Source: Pelagibacteraceae bacterium AG-426-L23 (lineage in GTDB: Bacteria > Pseudomonadota > Alphaproteobacteria > Pelagibacterales > Pelagibacteraceae). Taken from it: a stretch of 64,000 nucleotides of DNA. Position 1 is the first letter of the stretch; every line of letters starts with the position of its first letter. The notes under the pieces are model-generated. The model made no database searches, had not been told where the DNA came from, and was given only the letters and a program-made list of their open reading frames with translations. The stretch covers positions 1 through 64,000 of the forward strand of contig QCNU01000001.1 of NCBI GenBank assembly GCA_003213115.1, in the 5' to 3' direction. This document shows, in pieces, positions 36,906 through 49,034 of this stretch. The translations under genes were made by a program, and so were the position numbers.

Positions 36906-39900
36906 AAAGATACTAGTTGTAGGAGCTGGTCCAATTATTATTGGACAAGCTTGTGAATTTGATTACTCAGGTACTCAAGCTTGTAAAGCTCTTAAAGATG
37001 AAGGCTATAAGGTAATCTTAATTAATTCTAATCCAGCAACAATTATGACAGATCCTAACGTTGCTGACAAAACTTACATAGAGCCTATAACATTAGAAGT
37101 TCTTGAAAAAATTCTTATTAAAGAAAAACCTGATGCTATTTTGCCGACCATGGGAGGTCAAACTGCATTAAATTTAGCAATGGAGGCCAAAAAAAAGGGG
37201 GTACTTAAAAAATATAAAATTGAATTAATAGGAGCAAACTCAAAAGCAATATCAAACGCTGAAGATAGAAAAAAATTTAGAAAAAATATGATTGAAATTG
37301 GCTTAGATTTACCAAAATCAAAAATTGTAAATAATTTTAATCAAGCTTCCAAAGTTTTAAAACAAATAGGATTACCGGCTATAATAAGGCCAGCTTTCAC
37401 CTTAGGTGGTCTTGGAGGAGGAATTGCTAAAAGCAAAAAAGAATTTTTCAAAATTATAAAAAATGGTCTTCATGAGTCACCCGTAAGTCAGGTTCTGGTT
37501 GAAGAATGTTTAGAAGGTTGGAAGGAATTTGAAATGGAGGTTGTAAGAGACAAAAGAGATAATTGTATAATAATTTGTTCAATTGAAAATTTGGATCCAA
37601 TGGGAATTCATACAGGAGACTCAGTTACGATAGCTCCTGCACTAACTTTAACAGATAAAGAATATCAAGTAATGAGAAACGCCTCTATAGCTTGCCTAAG
37701 AAAAATTGGTGTAGAAACTGGTGGATCAAATGTTCAATTTGCCATCAATCCTAAAAATGGGAGAATGGTGATTATTGAAATGAACCCAAGGGTTTCAAGA
37801 TCATCAGCTTTAGCCTCTAAGGCAACTGGTTTTCCAATAGCAAAAGTGGCTGCAAAATTAGCAATTGGATACACTTTAGATGAATTAAAAAATGAGATTA
37901 CTAAAGTTACGCCAGCATCTTTTGAACCAACGATAGACTATGTTGTAACAAAGGTCCCTAGATTTACATTTGAGAAATTTTCAACTTCAGCGGCAGTTTT
38001 AGGAACATCAATGAAATCTGTTGGTGAAGCTATGGCTATAGGAAGAAACTTTAAAGAGTCCTTGCAAAAAGCTCTGGTTTCCCTTGAAACAGGTTTCTCA
38101 GGATTGGATCAAATATTTGATTTAAGTTTAAAACAAATTGAAAAAAAATTAAAAGAAAATATACCCAACAAAATTTTGCTTGTAGGTGAAGCTATTAGAA
38201 AAAAAATCAATTTAACAAAAATACATAAACTTTCAAAGATTGATCCTTGGTTTTTGAGTCAAATAAAAGAGATAATAGATAATGAAATCAAAATTAAGAA
38301 AAATGGACTTCCAAAAAATTTTAATGAATTTAATTATATTAAATCAATTGGATTTTCTGATAAAAAATTATCAGAACTCACCAATATTTCAGAAGTAATA
38401 ATTAGAAGGAAAAGAGAAGCTCTAAAAGTTTTACCTGTTTACAAAAAAGTTGACACTTGTGCTGCAGAATTTAAATCTTTTACTCCCTATATGTATTCTA
38501 CTTATCAAAGAAATTTTTCTTTAAATTCAGAGTGTGAAGCTGACCCGTCTAACAAAAAAAAGATAATTATTCTTGGAGGAGGTCCAAATAGAATTGGTCA
38601 AGGGATAGAATTTGATTATTGTTGCTGTCAAGCTAGTTTTGCTCTTAAAGAAGCTAAATATGAAACAATAATGGTTAATTGCAATCCAGAAACTGTTTCG
38701 ACAGATTACGATACTAGTGACAGGTTATATTTTGAGCCTTTAATTGACGAATATGTTTTCAATATTATTAAGAGAGAAAAATCTAAAGGTAATTTAAAAG
38801 GAGTAATTACTCAATTTGGCGGCCAAACTCCCATTAAGCTAGCAAGATTTTTATACGAAAATAAACTTCCAATTTTAGGAACTCAGTATTCATCAATTGA
38901 CCTAGCAGAAGATAGAGATAGATTTAGAAATCTTTTAAATAAGTTAAATTTAAAACAAGCTGAAAGTGGAATAGCAAAAACTTTTCCTCAAGCTGTTAAA
39001 ATTGCAGGAAAAATTGGATTGCCTTTGATGGTCAGACCATCTTACGTTTTAGGAGGTAGGGCTATGGAAATAGTTTATGAAAAAAAACAACTTAAAGAAT
39101 TTGTAAAAGAAGCTTTTAGAGTAGCTGAAAAAAACCCAATATTAATTGATAAATTTATAGACAATGCAATGGAGGTAGATGTAGATGCAATATCAGATGG
39201 TAAAAAAGTATTTGTTGCTGGTATAATGCAACATATAGAGGAGGCAGGTATTCATTCTGGGGACTCTGCGTGTAGTTTGCCTCCAGTGTCAATTAAACCT
39301 TTTTTAATTAAAGAAATTGAAAATCAAACTAAAAAATTGGCTTTAGCTTTAAAAGTTAAGGGCTTTATGAATGTACAGTTTGCAATAAAACAAGATAAAA
39401 TCTATGTGATAGAGGTTAATCCAAGAGCAAGTAGAACAGTGCCTTTCGTTTCAAAAGCTAAAAATTTACCTCTTGCTAAAATTGCATCTAGAGTAATGGC
39501 AGGTGAAAAATTATCTAACTTTAACTTAAAAAGTAAAACCAAAGGTATGTTTGCAGTAAAAGAAGCTGTTTTCCCATTTAATAAATTCCCTAACAGCGAT
39601 CTATTGCTTGGACCGGAAATGAAATCCACTGGTGAAGTTATGGGCTTCGATAAAAACTTTGGTATGGCGTTTGCAAAAAGCCAAATTGCTGCATCTAATT
39701 CTCTTCCTACAAAAGGATTAGCTTTTATTTCTTTAAAAAATAGTCATAAAGAGGAAGGGGTTCAATTAGCTAAACAATTAATTAAGTTAAATTTTAAAAT
39801 TTGTGGAACCAGAGGTACTGCAGAATACATAAGTAAGCATGGAATAAAGTGTAGAGAGATTAATAAAGCAAATCAAGGATCGCCAAATATAGTCGATGTG

Positions 39901-40107
39901 CTTAATGCAAAAAAAATAGCTTTAGTTATCAATACTGGAGGAGGAAATAGTGAGAGCCAACTTAATGATGCTATAACTTTAAGAAGAACTACTTTGGCAA
40001 ATAAAGTGCCTTATTGCACAAATATGTCTACTGCAAAAGTATGTATTGAAGGAATAAGATCACTTAATTTAAAGAATTTAACTGTTACTTCCCTGCAAGA
40101 TATTTAA
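36883..40107 (+). CDS. carB: carbamoyl-phosphate synthase large subunit
   Basis: CarB joins ammonia, bicarbonate and two ATP into carbamoyl phosphate. The 1074 residues hold two related ATP-grasp halves: [33 protein letters not shown] and [19 protein letters not shown] in the first, and [32 protein letters not shown] and [17 protein letters not shown] in the second. The C-terminal MGS-like allosteric domain ('[22 protein letters not shown]') is present. Start and stop are set by a 23-base overlap with carA and a 4-base tail-to-tail overlap with the next gene. Length is normal. Confidence 0.97.
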   Translation: MPKRKDIKKILVVGAGPIIIGQACEFDYSGTQACKALKDEGYKVILINSNPATIMTDPNVADKTYIEPITLEVLEKILIKEKPDAILPTMGGQTALNLAMEAKKKGVLKKYKIELIGANSKAISNAEDRKKFRKNMIEIGLDLPKSKIVNNFNQASKVLKQIGLPAIIRPAFTLGGLGGGIAKSKKEFFKIIKNGLHESPVSQVLVEECLEGWKEFEMEVVRDKRDNCIIICSIENLDPMGIHTGDSVTIAPALTLTDKEYQVMRNASIACLRKIGVETGGSNVQFAINPKNGRMVIIEMNPRVSRSSALASKATGFPIAKVAAKLAIGYTLDELKNEITKVTPASFEPTIDYVVTKVPRFTFEKFSTSAAVLGTSMKSVGEAMAIGRNFKESLQKALVSLETGFSGLDQIFDLSLKQIEKKLKENIPNKILLVGEAIRKKINLTKIHKLSKIDPWFLSQIKEIIDNEIKIKKNGLPKNFNEFNYIKSIGFSDKKLSELTNISEVIIRRKREALKVLPVYKKVDTCAAEFKSFTPYMYSTYQRNFSLNSECEADPSNKKKIIILGGGPNRIGQGIEFDYCCCQASFALKEAKYETIMVNCNPETVSTDYDTSDRLYFEPLIDEYVFNIIKREKSKGNLKGVITQFGGQTPIKLARFLYENKLPILGTQYSSIDLAEDRDRFRNLLNKLNLKQAESGIAKTFPQAVKIAGKIGLPLMVRPSYVLGGRAMEIVYEKKQLKEFVKEAFRVAEKNPILIDKFIDNAMEVDVDAISDGKKVFVAGIMQHIEEAGIHSGDSACSLPPVSIKPFLIKEIENQTKKLALALKVKGFMNVQFAIKQDKIYVIEVNPRASRTVPFVSKAKNLPLAKIASRVMAGEKLSNFNLKSKTKGMFAVKEAVFPFNKFPNSDLLLGPEMKSTGEVMGFDKNFGMAFAKSQIAASNSLPTKGLAFISLKNSHKEEGVQLAKQLIKLNFKICGTRGTAEYISKHGIKCREINKANQGSPNIVDVLNAKKIALVINTGGGNSESQLNDAITLRRTTLANKVPYCTNMSTAKVCIEGIRSLNLKNLTVTSLQDI

Positions 40108-40769
40108 ACTTTAACTTTCCAATCAGTCTCAAAAGTTACATAATTAATTTGTATACATCTTCTCTCTTTTTTAATTTCTTTTTTTTCCATTCCATGCCAA
40201 GTGTTAGGTCCACTTGTAAAAAAGTATCCATAATTATGTTTGTAAGGCACTGTCTTGACTTTATTTAATTTTGCATCGTAAAAATCTGTACCTAAATTTT
40301 CAGACTCATTATGTAGATTTACAAAAACAATTGATGACATTAGTTTTTCCTTAATATCGCAATGCGGTTTAAGCCAAAAGCCCTCACGATCACAGATTAC
40401 TTCTAATCTGACATAAGAATTTGTTAAATCTTTTCCAATTAGTGATCCTATTTTTTTATAAACTTCTGGTGATCTTAACTCATCTATAAAATTTGTAAGT
40501 TCTGGAAATTTATTTGAATTTTCTTTAGTAACATAACATCTTAATTTTTTTGCTTTACCGCCATCTTTTATTCCAGCTCGAAAAGTTCCTTCGCCGCCAT
40601 CTAAAGCTCTTGTACCATCATAATTTAAATTTTGTTTTCTTGGATCTGCTATTTCTGCTTTACAAATTTCATCAATAGCTTTTTGAGTCAAAGGTTGGTT
40701 GATCTCAAAATGCTTAAATGGATCACTAAATAGTTTAGTTCTAGTTTCTAAAGATTTAAATAATTCCAT
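40104..40769 (-). CDS. 2-oxoglutarate/Fe(II)-dependent oxygenase-fold protein
   Basis: A 221-residue protein with the marks of the 2OG-Fe(II) oxygenase (cupin/DSBH) fold. The iron-binding His-x-Asp is in [20 protein letters not shown]. The distal His is in [24 protein letters not shown], where an Arg eight to ten residues on could bind 2-oxoglutarate. The substrate is unknown. Its first 14 bases overlap the end of the ELM1-family gene, so the two are co-transcribed. Its stop shares a TTAA with the carB stop on the other strand. Confidence 0.7.
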   Translation of the reverse strand: MELFKSLETRTKLFSDPFKHFEINQPLTQKAIDEICKAEIADPRKQNLNYDGTRALDGGEGTFRAGIKDGGKAKKLRCYVTKENSNKFPELTNFIDELRSPEVYKKIGSLIGKDLTNSYVRLEVICDREGFWLKPHCDIKEKLMSSIVFVNLHNESENLGTDFYDAKLNKVKTVPYKHNYGYFFTSGPNTWHGMEKKEIKKERRCIQINYVTFETDWKVKV

Positions 40770-41706
40770 TTTTTTTCATATTTTCTTTAATAATTGGTGC
40801 TATTCGATTTACTTCATCTAACTTATTATAGCTCCACAAGTCAATACTATTTTCTAAATCCCTTATTATATTCATTTTTTTAAATTCTGAAAAAAAATTT
40901 TTGAACCTGAAATTATTTTTTTCTGGCCTCATGTTCGCGACATAAATTGGCTTACCCGTTAATGCTGCTTCAGATATCATTGATATTGAGTCACAAGTTA
41001 CAATTATAATCTCTCCTAAATTAAGTGCAGAAAGGTAAGCTTTTTTATCTATCGTTTTTATAACTAAGTGATTATCACCAAATGCGTTATTAGCTTTTTT
41101 AATTATTTCTTTAGGAGTTCTATATGAAGGAATAATTATTAATTTATATTTATCTGGACTAAAGAGATTTTTAATTTTGTTAAATAATTGATTAATTTGT
41201 TTATCGCTGTAACTATAATAGTTATTTGGACCTCCTATTATTAAAGATACAATTTTTTTGTTTTCTTTTTCAATTTTTAAATATCCTGAGGACTGATTTA
41301 TCTCTTTAGAAGTTAAGTAATGTATAGCTCCTGTTGTGGTTAAAACATTTTTCCCTTTAAGTCCATCGTGTTCAGGACATATTACTAAATCAAAATTTGA
41401 AGTAGAAACTTTTGGGTCTTGAATGTGAATATTAAAAATTTTTTCTTTAAATTTTCTTTTTAAAGCTATAGAAGAAATGACACTTTTTCTTCCACATGAT
41501 ATAATAACTCTGGAGTCGCAGATTATCTTTTCTGTTAATAAGTTCTCTGATACGGGAGTTAAAATTGGGGGTACAAAATTCCAAAATGTCTTAAGTTTAA
41601 TTGTATGGTGTTGAAATTTTAAATTTAAAGCTTTTGCTAAGCCCTCAGCTTGACTAACCATGCCGTGCATACCCTGGGTTAAAAGAAGTGCTTTTAATTT
41701 TAACAT
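40756..41706 (-). CDS. ELM1/DUF1022 family protein
   Basis: A 316-residue protein of the ELM1 family, first known from plant mitochondrial fission and widespread in alphaproteobacteria. The fold looks like a GT-B glycosyltransferase. Recognisable stretches: LLLTQGMHGMVSQAEGLAKALNL, VISCGRKSVISSIALK, NIHIQDPKVSTSNFDLVICPEHD, SLIIGGPNNYYSYSDKQINQL and ITCDSISMISEAALTGKPIYVANM (near the end). Bacterial function is not known; a sugar-transfer role in envelope building is a guess. It is paired with a 2OG oxygenase and is divergent from trxB with only 24 bases between the start codons. Confidence 0.8.
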   Translation of the reverse strand: MLKLKALLLTQGMHGMVSQAEGLAKALNLKFQHHTIKLKTFWNFVPPILTPVSENLLTEKIICDSRVIISCGRKSVISSIALKRKFKEKIFNIHIQDPKVSTSNFDLVICPEHDGLKGKNVLTTTGAIHYLTSKEINQSSGYLKIEKENKKIVSLIIGGPNNYYSYSDKQINQLFNKIKNLFSPDKYKLIIIPSYRTPKEIIKKANNAFGDNHLVIKTIDKKAYLSALNLGEIIIVTCDSISMISEAALTGKPIYVANMRPEKNNFRFKNFFSEFKKMNIIRDLENSIDLWSYNKLDEVNRIAPIIKENMKKNGII

Positions 41707-41730
41707 TTGTTACTATATATCTTTTATAAA

Positions 41731-42681
41731 ATGATTAATAAATCACCTAAACATACAAAAGTGTTGATTCTTGGATCGGGACCTGCTGGTTATACAGCAG
41801 CTATTTATGCTGCAAGAGCTATGCTTAAGCCAATTTTAGTTTTTGGTGCAGAGCCTGGTGGTCAATTAACTACTACAACAGATGTAGAAAATTACCCTGG
41901 TTATTCAAAGGTGATACAGGGACCTTGGCTTATGGAGGAGATGAAAGGTCAGGCAAAAGCTGTTGGGACTGAAATGATTCAAGATCATATAGGTAAAGTA
42001 GATCTCTCAAAAAAACCATTTCAAGCATTTGGAGATAGTGGTCAGGTATACACTGCAGATAGCATTATTATATCAACTGGTGCTCAGGCTAGATGGCTTA
42101 ACTTAAAATCAGAGAAAGAGTTTAGGGGTTTTGGTGTGTCTGCCTGTGCTACTTGTGACGGTTTCTTTTTTAAAGAAAAAGAAGTTGCAGTCGTAGGGGG
42201 TGGCAACGCTGCTGTCGAAGAAGCAATGTTTTTAACTAAATTTGCATCAAAAGTAAAACTTATACATAGAAGAAATGAATTACGAGCTGAGAAAATGTTA
42301 CAGGCTAAATTAAAGTCTAACAAAAAAATTGAAATAATTTGGGACACAGTTGTAGAAGATATAATTGGAACCAAAGATCCAAAAGCAGTGACTGGAATTA
42401 AAATTAAAAATGTTAAAGATAATAAAATTTCTGAATTAAAGGTTGATGGTTTATTTATAGCAATAGGACATGACCCAGCTACATCTGTCTTTAAAGGTCA
42501 GATTAAAATGGATAAAGAGGGTTATATAATTACAAATCCTGATTCAACCATCACAAATGTGCCTGGAGTATTTGCAGCTGGAGATGTCAAAGATAAAATA
42601 TTTAGACAAGCTGTTACAGCTGCAGGAATGGGATGTATGTCTGCACTTGAAGCAGAGAAATATCTTTCAGACTCTAAATAA
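41731..42681 (+). CDS. trxB: thioredoxin reductase
   Basis: TrxB passes electrons from NADPH via FAD to thioredoxin. The FAD site LILGSGPAGYTAAIYAARA, the redox Cys pair in SACATCDGFFFKEK, the NADPH site VVGGGNAAVEEAMFL and the late FAD motif PGVFAAGDVKDKIFRQAVTAAGMG are all present. I start at the ATG at 41731, since an upstream start gives an atypical leader. The product is about 316 residues, as expected. It overlaps the aminotransferase gene tail to tail by eight bases. Confidence 0.96.
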   Translation: MINKSPKHTKVLILGSGPAGYTAAIYAARAMLKPILVFGAEPGGQLTTTTDVENYPGYSKVIQGPWLMEEMKGQAKAVGTEMIQDHIGKVDLSKKPFQAFGDSGQVYTADSIIISTGAQARWLNLKSEKEFRGFGVSACATCDGFFFKEKEVAVVGGGNAAVEEAMFLTKFASKVKLIHRRNELRAEKMLQAKLKSNKKIEIIWDTVVEDIIGTKDPKAVTGIKIKNVKDNKISELKVDGLFIAIGHDPATSVFKGQIKMDKEGYIITNPDSTITNVPGVFAAGDVKDKIFRQAVTAAGMGCMSALEAEKYLSDSK

Positions 42682-43861
42682 GATTTTCACAAAAAGATTT
42701 TATTCTTTCCATAGCTTTTTTTAAATTATCCATGGACGTTGCATAAGATATCCTAAAATATCCATCTAGACCAAAGGCTGAACCTTGAACAACGGCAACC
42801 TCAGCTTTTTCTAACAATTTTTCAACAAAGTCTTTGTCGGTTTTCAATTTTGTTTTTTTTCCTAATAAATTTTTGCAATTTGGAAAAATATAAAAAGCAC
42901 CATTTGGATTCAAACAACTAAGACCTTTAATATTATTTATACTTTCAACCACAAAATCTCTTCTCTCTTTGAATGAATTAGATCTAATTTTTATAAAGTC
43001 TTGAGTTCCATTCAAAGCTTCTACGGCAGCAGCTTGACTTATTGATGATGGGTTAGTTGTAGATTGAGACTGAATTTTTGCCATAGCTTTAATTATTTCT
43101 TTTGGTCCGGCTCCATATCCTATCCTCCAACCAGTCATAGAATAAGATTTGCTTACACCATTCATAGTCAAAGTTCTGTCTTTTAAAGCATTAATCTGTG
43201 CGATAGTAAAAAATTTGAAATTATCATAAGTGATATGTTCATAGATATCATCACTAAGAATATAAATTTTTTTATTTTTTAATAATATTTTTGATAGCTC
43301 TGTTAATTCATTTTTAGTGTAACAAGAGCCTGTTGGATTTGAGGGAGAGTTAATTATAATCCATTTAGTTTTTTTATTTATTGCTTTTTTAAGCTCTTTT
43401 GAAGTAATTTTAAATTCATTTTTTTCAGAACATTTAATAATTCTAGGTTTTCCCCCAGCCAATAAAACCATATCTGGATAAGACACCCAATAAGGAGCCG
43501 GAATAATTACCTCGTCACCTGGATTTAATGTTGCCATAAAAGCATTGTAAAGAACTTGCTTACCTCCTGTGCCAACAGATATTTGATCTAAATCATAATT
43601 TAAATTATTCTCTCTTAAAAACTTTTCTTTAATAGCTTGTTTAAGTTTTGGTGTTCCATCTACTGCAGTGTATTTTGTTTCTCCGTTTTTAATTGCCTGA
43701 ATTGCCGCTTCTTTTATGTTATCAGGAGTATCAAAATCAGGCTCCCCCGCCCCTAAGCCAATTACATTCTTGCCGGCAGCCTTCATTTCCCTAGCTTTTG
43801 AGGTAACAGCTATAGTTGGTGACGGTTTTATTCGCTTTAAACTATTGGAAACTATGCTCAT
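42674..43861 (-). CDS. aspC: aspartate-type (class I) aminotransferase
   Basis: A PLP enzyme that moves amino groups between aspartate (or a related amino acid) and 2-oxoglutarate. The 395-residue product has GLGAGEPDFDTPDNIKEAA, GTGGKQVLYNAFMATLNPGDEV, NSPSNPTGSCYTKNEL and the PLP-binding Lys in GVSKSYSMTGWRIGYG. This is the Ib-subgroup type common in alphaproteobacteria, which may also use prephenate. The exact substrate cannot be fixed from sequence. It is divergent from uvrB with 35 bases between the start codons. Confidence 0.92.
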   Translation of the reverse strand: MSIVSNSLKRIKPSPTIAVTSKAREMKAAGKNVIGLGAGEPDFDTPDNIKEAAIQAIKNGETKYTAVDGTPKLKQAIKEKFLRENNLNYDLDQISVGTGGKQVLYNAFMATLNPGDEVIIPAPYWVSYPDMVLLAGGKPRIIKCSEKNEFKITSKELKKAINKKTKWIIINSPSNPTGSCYTKNELTELSKILLKNKKIYILSDDIYEHITYDNFKFFTIAQINALKDRTLTMNGVSKSYSMTGWRIGYGAGPKEIIKAMAKIQSQSTTNPSSISQAAAVEALNGTQDFIKIRSNSFKERRDFVVESINNIKGLSCLNPNGAFYIFPNCKNLLGKKTKLKTDKDFVEKLLEKAEVAVVQGSAFGLDGYFRISYATSMDNLKKAMERIKSFCENLI

Positions 43862-43896
43862 TGAAATTTATAATATTTTGTTATTATTAACACAAA

Positions 43897-46068
43897 ATGC
43901 AAAATACGTATCAAGAAAAAATACTAGAAATAGAAAATACTAACAACTCTATAAATAAAAAATTAGAGGGTGGTATTAAGTTTAAAATTAAAAGTAGTTT
44001 TCAACCTGCTGGAGACCAGCCTCAAGCTATAAAAAAACTTATTTCAAATCTAAAAGGTCAAAAAAATGAGCAAGTCTTACTAGGCGTCACTGGCTCTGGA
44101 AAGACCTTCACAATGGCTAAAGTTATTGAGGCATCAAATAGACCTGCTTTAGTGTTGGCTCCTAATAAGACTTTAGCCGCTCAGCTTTATGGTGAATTCA
44201 AAAATTTTTTTCCAAATAACGCTGTAGAGTATTTTGTTTCATATTACGACTACTATACTCCAGAAGCATATGTTCCAAGATCTGATACTTATATTGAAAA
44301 AGAAGCGTCCATCAATGAGCAAATAGATAGAATGCGACACTCAGCAACCAGGTCTTTATTAGAGCGGGATGATGTAATTATTGTAGCTAGTGTTTCATGT
44401 ATTTATGGTTTGGGTTCAGTTGAAGCTTACTCCAAAATGACAATAACTTTAAAAAAAAATTATGAATATGATAGAGATGAGCTGATCAAGGCTTTTGTAA
44501 GACTTCAATATAAAAGAAATGATCAAAATTTCTTTAGAGGAACTTTTAGGGTAAGAGGAGAAAATCTAGAAATATTTCCATCTCATTTAGAAGATAGAGC
44601 TTGGAGAATAAGTTTAAATTTAAACAAATTAGAAAGATTAGAGGAGTTTGATCCATTAACAGGTGATAAAACAAATAACTTTTCAATTGTAAAACTATAC
44701 GCAAATAGCCATTACATCACACCAAAGCCTACTATAGATCAGGCGATCAAAGAAATTAAAGATGAACTTGAAAAAACTTTAAAAAAACATGAGTCAGAGA
44801 ATAAACTTCTTGAAGCGCAAAGATTAAGAGAAAGAACCAAATTTGATTTAGAGATGATTGAAGCTACAGGGACTTGTGCTGGAATTGAAAATTACTCAAG
44901 ATTTTTATCTGGAAGAAAACCTGGTGAACCGCCTCCAACGTTGTTTGAGTATTTTCCTGATAATACAATTATTTTTGTAGATGAAAGCCATGTAACAGTT
45001 CCACAACTTAATGGAATGTACAAAGGTGATAGGACAAGAAAAAGTACTTTAGCAGAATATGGTTTCAGACTGCCCTCATGTATGGATAATAGGCCTTTAA
45101 AGTTTGAAGAGTGGGATTTAATGCGAACACAAACAATATTTGTATCAGCAACTCCTGGGCCTTGGGAATTGAAACAAACAAAGAATGAACACATAGATCA
45201 AATTATTCGTCCAACAGGTTTGATAGATCCTCCTGTAGAAATAAGGCCAGCAAAAACTCAAGTTGATGATTTAATGCATGAAGCAAAGGAAATAGTAAAA
45301 AAAGGTTTTAGAATTTTGGCAACAACTTTAACAAAAAAGATGGCTGAGGATTTAACTGAATATCTTCATGAAAATGGTTTAAAGGTAAGATATATGCACT
45401 CTGATATCGACACTTTAGAAAGAATAGAAATAATAAGAGATTTGAGAATGGGGGTATTTGATATCTTGGTCGGAATTAACTTATTAAGAGAAGGTTTAGA
45501 CATCCCAGAATGTGCTTTGGTTGCGATACTTGATGCTGACAAAGAAGGTTTCTTGAGATCTGAAACATCTTTAATTCAAACTATAGGAAGAGCTGCAAGA
45601 AACATAGATGGAAAGGTAATTTTATACGCCGACAAAGTCACTAAAAGTATTGATAAAGCTATAAAAGAAACAAATAGAAGAAGAGATAAACAATTAAAGT
45701 ATAATAAAAAAAATAAGATTACAGCAGAGTCAGTAAAAAAAGAAATTAGTGATATTTTAGAGTCTGTATATGAGAAAGATTACGTAAAAATAAGCGAAGG
45801 TTCCAATGTTGGGGGCAATCTTAAAAAGCATTTAAAAGCTCTTAATAAAAAAATGAAAGACTCTGCTGCCAATTTAGAATTTGAAGAAGCTGCTAAAATT
45901 CGGGATGAAATAAGAAAATTAGAGGCAAGTGAGTTAGAGATATCTCTGAATCCAAAAATTAATCAATACAAATTAAAAAATAAAGTATACCCTAAAGGAA
46001 GATCAACTATGGGTATGCCAGGCACTAAGCCCAGAAAAACAATTAAAAAATGGAAGCCAAAAAAATAA
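43897..46068 (+). CDS. uvrB: excinuclease ABC subunit B
   Basis: UvrB is the damage-verifying helicase-like subunit of nucleotide excision repair. The 723 residues have Walker [14 protein letters not shown], the beta-hairpin [71 protein letters not shown] and a C-terminal UVR domain for UvrC binding ([17 protein letters not shown]). uvrC lies two genes downstream and UvrD is at 3.4 kb, so most of the pathway is in this window. Its end overlaps the start of the SDR gene by 19 bases. Confidence 0.97.
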   Translation: MQNTYQEKILEIENTNNSINKKLEGGIKFKIKSSFQPAGDQPQAIKKLISNLKGQKNEQVLLGVTGSGKTFTMAKVIEASNRPALVLAPNKTLAAQLYGEFKNFFPNNAVEYFVSYYDYYTPEAYVPRSDTYIEKEASINEQIDRMRHSATRSLLERDDVIIVASVSCIYGLGSVEAYSKMTITLKKNYEYDRDELIKAFVRLQYKRNDQNFFRGTFRVRGENLEIFPSHLEDRAWRISLNLNKLERLEEFDPLTGDKTNNFSIVKLYANSHYITPKPTIDQAIKEIKDELEKTLKKHESENKLLEAQRLRERTKFDLEMIEATGTCAGIENYSRFLSGRKPGEPPPTLFEYFPDNTIIFVDESHVTVPQLNGMYKGDRTRKSTLAEYGFRLPSCMDNRPLKFEEWDLMRTQTIFVSATPGPWELKQTKNEHIDQIIRPTGLIDPPVEIRPAKTQVDDLMHEAKEIVKKGFRILATTLTKKMAEDLTEYLHENGLKVRYMHSDIDTLERIEIIRDLRMGVFDILVGINLLREGLDIPECALVAILDADKEGFLRSETSLIQTIGRAARNIDGKVILYADKVTKSIDKAIKETNRRRDKQLKYNKKNKITAESVKKEISDILESVYEKDYVKISEGSNVGGNLKKHLKALNKKMKDSAANLEFEEAAKIRDEIRKLEASELEISLNPKINQYKLKNKVYPKGRSTMGMPGTKPRKTIKKWKPKK

Positions 46069-46805
46069 TAATTACCGGTGGAGCTACTAGGGTCGGCGCG
46101 GCTATAGCAAAAAGTTTAGCAGGATATGATGTAGATATTACAGTGCATTTTAATAAATCTAGGAATTCAGCTAACAAATTAAAAAAAGAATTAGAAGATT
46201 TAGGTAGTAAGGTATTCTTAATAAAAGCTGATCTAAACAAATCTTACCAGGCACAAAAATTAGTTAGAGATGCATTTAAAAAAATGAAAGGATTAGATTG
46301 CTTGATAAATAATGCTTCAATTTTTGAAAATGATAGCTTAATTAATTTTAATGATAAAAGCTTTTCAAAACATATGAATGTTAATTTAAAAGCTCCAGCC
46401 TTACTTACTCAAAATTTTAAAAAATATGTTAAAAATAACCATGGGAATATCATTAATATTATTGATCAAAGAATCGAGAAATTAACTCCTTATTTTTTTT
46501 CTTATACTCTAAGCAAATCCGCTTTAGGAATACTAACTTTAACATCTGCAATGAAATTAGCTCCAAATATCAGAGTAAATGGAATATCTCCTGGTCCCAC
46601 TTTAAAGAATAAAAGACAATCAGAATCACATTTTAAAAAACAATGGAAGTCTGTTTTATTAAAAAGGAAAGTAAATTTAGAAAATATATGTGAAACTGTA
46701 CAGTTTCTTATTAAAAATGATAACATAACAGGAGAAATAATAAATGTTGATAGCGGTCAAAGGCTTGCATGGTTAACTCCAGATATTATTAACATAAAAG
46801 AATGA
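46050..46805 (+). CDS. short-chain dehydrogenase, pteridine/dihydromonapterin-reductase type
   Basis: A 251-residue NAD(P)-dependent oxidoreductase. The cofactor motif [14 protein letters not shown] is followed by [12 protein letters not shown] and catalytic Tyr-x-x-x-Lys in [13 protein letters not shown], then [11 protein letters not shown]. The T-R-V-G cofactor loop and the S-G-Q-R-L-A-W close to the C-terminus resemble FolM and pteridine reductases. The folB gene follows directly (ATGA overlap), which supports a role in reducing pterins or folate. I did not fix the substrate. It begins inside uvrB. Confidence 0.78.
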   Translation: MEAKKIIITGGATRVGAAIAKSLAGYDVDITVHFNKSRNSANKLKKELEDLGSKVFLIKADLNKSYQAQKLVRDAFKKMKGLDCLINNASIFENDSLINFNDKSFSKHMNVNLKAPALLTQNFKKYVKNNHGNIINIIDQRIEKLTPYFFSYTLSKSALGILTLTSAMKLAPNIRVNGISPGPTLKNKRQSESHFKKQWKSVLLKRKVNLENICETVQFLIKNDNITGEIINVDSGQRLAWLTPDIINIKE

Positions 46806-47200
46806 AAATAATAAAATTTAAAGATAAAAAAAAATACAAATATAATAGAAAAGTTAGTGTTAAAAATTTAATACTTAAAATTTCTATAGGTCTTCATGAT
46901 TTTGAGAAAAAGAAAAAACAGAGAGTAAGATTTAATATTGACATTATAACTGACTCAAATATTAAACCTGACAATAATAATTTATTATCTATTGTGAATT
47001 ATGAGGATACTATAAACAAAATAACATCTTTAACAAAATCGGAACATCACGAGTTATTGGAAGATTTGGCAGAAAATATTTTTGATATAATTTTTAAAAG
47101 TAAAATAGTAAAGAAAGTAAGTCTTAAATTAGAAAAGTTAGATATTATCAAAAACACTGAGTCCGTAGGAATTGAGGTATCGAAAAGGAGAGATGAATAA
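46802..47200 (+). CDS. folB: dihydroneopterin aldolase-like protein
   Basis: FolB cleaves dihydroneopterin to the hydroxymethyl pterin used for folate. The 132-residue product is short and basic but keeps the family pattern: [26 protein letters not shown] near the start, [35 protein letters not shown] in the middle (Tyr, His-Glu-Leu-Leu-Glu) and '[25 protein letters not shown]' at the end. It overlaps the SDR gene upstream and uvrC downstream. An N-terminal extension of about 20 residues is unlike most FolB. Confidence 0.8.
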   Translation: MKIIKFKDKKKYKYNRKVSVKNLILKISIGLHDFEKKKKQRVRFNIDIITDSNIKPDNNNLLSIVNYEDTINKITSLTKSEHHELLEDLAENIFDIIFKSKIVKKVSLKLEKLDIIKNTESVGIEVSKRRDE

Positions 47201-49031
47201 TAGTTTAGAATTAGGAAAAAAAATTATTAAAGAAAAAATACCATTAATTTCAAAAAATCCTGGTATTTATAGAATGATAAGTGTCTCTGGAGAAATTTTG
47301 TACATTGGTAAAGCCAAAAATATTCCAAATAGATTAAAAAGTTACGTTACAGAGTCAAACTTACCGATAAGAACAGAGCGAATGCTCTCTTTAACACATA
47401 ATCTTGAAGTAACTACCACTAACAATGAAAGTGAGGCTCTTCTTCTCGAGGCAAACTTAATAAAAAAACATAAACCAAGATTCAATATTTTATTAAGAGA
47501 TGATAAGTCATTTCCTTATATTTATATCGGTCATAAAGATAAATGGCCTCAACTGACTAAGCTCCGAGGGAAAAAATCGAAAAATGGATATTATTTTGGT
47601 CCTTTCGCCTCAATAGGGTCAGCAAATTGGACAATAAAAATTTTACAAAAAATCTTTCAGATAAGGGTTTGTGATGATACCGTTTTTAAAAACAGAGAGA
47701 GACCTTGTATTTTATATCAAATTAAAAGATGTTCGGCTCCTTGTGTTGGCAACATTGAAGAAGCTCAATATAAAAAAACAGTTTCGGATGCTATAGATTT
47801 TATTTCTGGAAAATCTAGAAGAATACAAAAATCTTTATCAAAAGATATGGAGCTAGCCAGTAAAGAATTAGATTTTGAAAAAGCTGCAGTAGCAAGAGAT
47901 AGAATAAAGGCTTTAACTCAAATTCAAACCTCTCAAAAAATAAACCAAACAAATTTAAATGAGGCTGATGTTGTAAGTATTTACAAAGAATCTGGAAAAA
48001 CTTGTATTCAAGTATTTTTTTTTAGATCGAAACAAAATTGGGGAAACCAAGCTTTTTATCCAAAACATGATAGTGATGATGATGTGAGAGAAATAATAAC
48101 TTCATTTTTAACTCAATTTTATGAAAATAAAGTAGTCCCAAGTATGATTATAACAAATACCGAAGTTAAAGATCTTAAGCTATTAGAAAAAGCTTTTTCA
48201 CAAAAAGAAAAAAAGGATGTATTAATAAAAAAAGCAAAAAGTAACGACGAGATCAATATATCTAAACTTGCTGAGAAAAATGCTAAACAAGCTTTAACTC
48301 AAAAACTTTACCAAACAGAGAGCAACAACAACCTGATAGAAAATTTAGCAAATAAATTCGATTTAAATAATAATATAAATCTTATTGAAGTTTACGATAA
48401 TAGTCATATCCAAGGTAGTGACTCCATTGGAGCTCTAATATGTTTTGGTAATGAAGGTTTTGTAAAAAAAAGATATAGAAAATTTAATATAAGGAATGAA
48501 AATGTACAAAATGACGATTATGGTATGATGAAAGAAGTTTTATTTAGACGGTTTTCAAAAGCGATTAAAGAAAAATCTGGCTCTTTGTCTTTACCAGAGT
48601 TAATTCTAATTGATGGAGGCAAAGGTCAATATTCAGTAAGTAGAGAAGTATTAAATGAACTTGGTTTACATGATTTGCCTATATTGGCGGTCGCTAAAGG
48701 CAAAAATAGAAATGCAGGCGAAGAAAAAATATATCATGAAAATAAAGAATATATTTTAAAAAAAAATGACCCACTGTTGTTCTTTATACAAAGATTAAGA
48801 GATGAGGCTCATAGGTTTGCAATAAGTACGCATAGAGCTAAAAGGAAAAAGGGATTAAGCAAATCGTTATTAGATCAAATCGATGGGATAGGAAAACAAA
48901 GAAAAAGGTCTTTGCTAAATCATTTTGGATCAGCTAGATCAGTAGAATCAGCTAGTTTAGAAGATCTAAAGTCCGTAGATGGTATAGAGGAAAGTATAGC
49001 AAAAAAAATATATGATTACTTTCATGAATAA
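47193..49031 (+). CDS. uvrC: excinuclease ABC subunit C
   Basis: UvrC makes both incisions in nucleotide excision repair. The N-terminal GIY-YIG nuclease shows as [22 protein letters not shown], the UVR domain as [19 protein letters not shown], the C-terminal RNase H-like nuclease as [21 protein letters not shown] and [18 protein letters not shown], and the HhH repeats at the end. I start at the ATG at 47193, with AAAGGAG just before it; a TTG at 47172 is less likely. This start overlaps the end of folB by eight bases. Length of about 612 residues is normal. Confidence 0.96.
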   Translation: MNNSLELGKKIIKEKIPLISKNPGIYRMISVSGEILYIGKAKNIPNRLKSYVTESNLPIRTERMLSLTHNLEVTTTNNESEALLLEANLIKKHKPRFNILLRDDKSFPYIYIGHKDKWPQLTKLRGKKSKNGYYFGPFASIGSANWTIKILQKIFQIRVCDDTVFKNRERPCILYQIKRCSAPCVGNIEEAQYKKTVSDAIDFISGKSRRIQKSLSKDMELASKELDFEKAAVARDRIKALTQIQTSQKINQTNLNEADVVSIYKESGKTCIQVFFFRSKQNWGNQAFYPKHDSDDDVREIITSFLTQFYENKVVPSMIITNTEVKDLKLLEKAFSQKEKKDVLIKKAKSNDEINISKLAEKNAKQALTQKLYQTESNNNLIENLANKFDLNNNINLIEVYDNSHIQGSDSIGALICFGNEGFVKKRYRKFNIRNENVQNDDYGMMKEVLFRRFSKAIKEKSGSLSLPELILIDGGKGQYSVSREVLNELGLHDLPILAVAKGKNRNAGEEKIYHENKEYILKKNDPLLFFIQRLRDEAHRFAISTHRAKRKKGLSKSLLDQIDGIGKQRKRSLLNHFGSARSVESASLEDLKSVDGIEESIAKKIYDYFHE

Positions 49032-49034
49032 AAA

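Noticed and set aside
44892-45194. 100-codon minus-strand frame inside uvrB
   Set aside because: Complete overlap with a highly conserved part of UvrB; no motif of its own.
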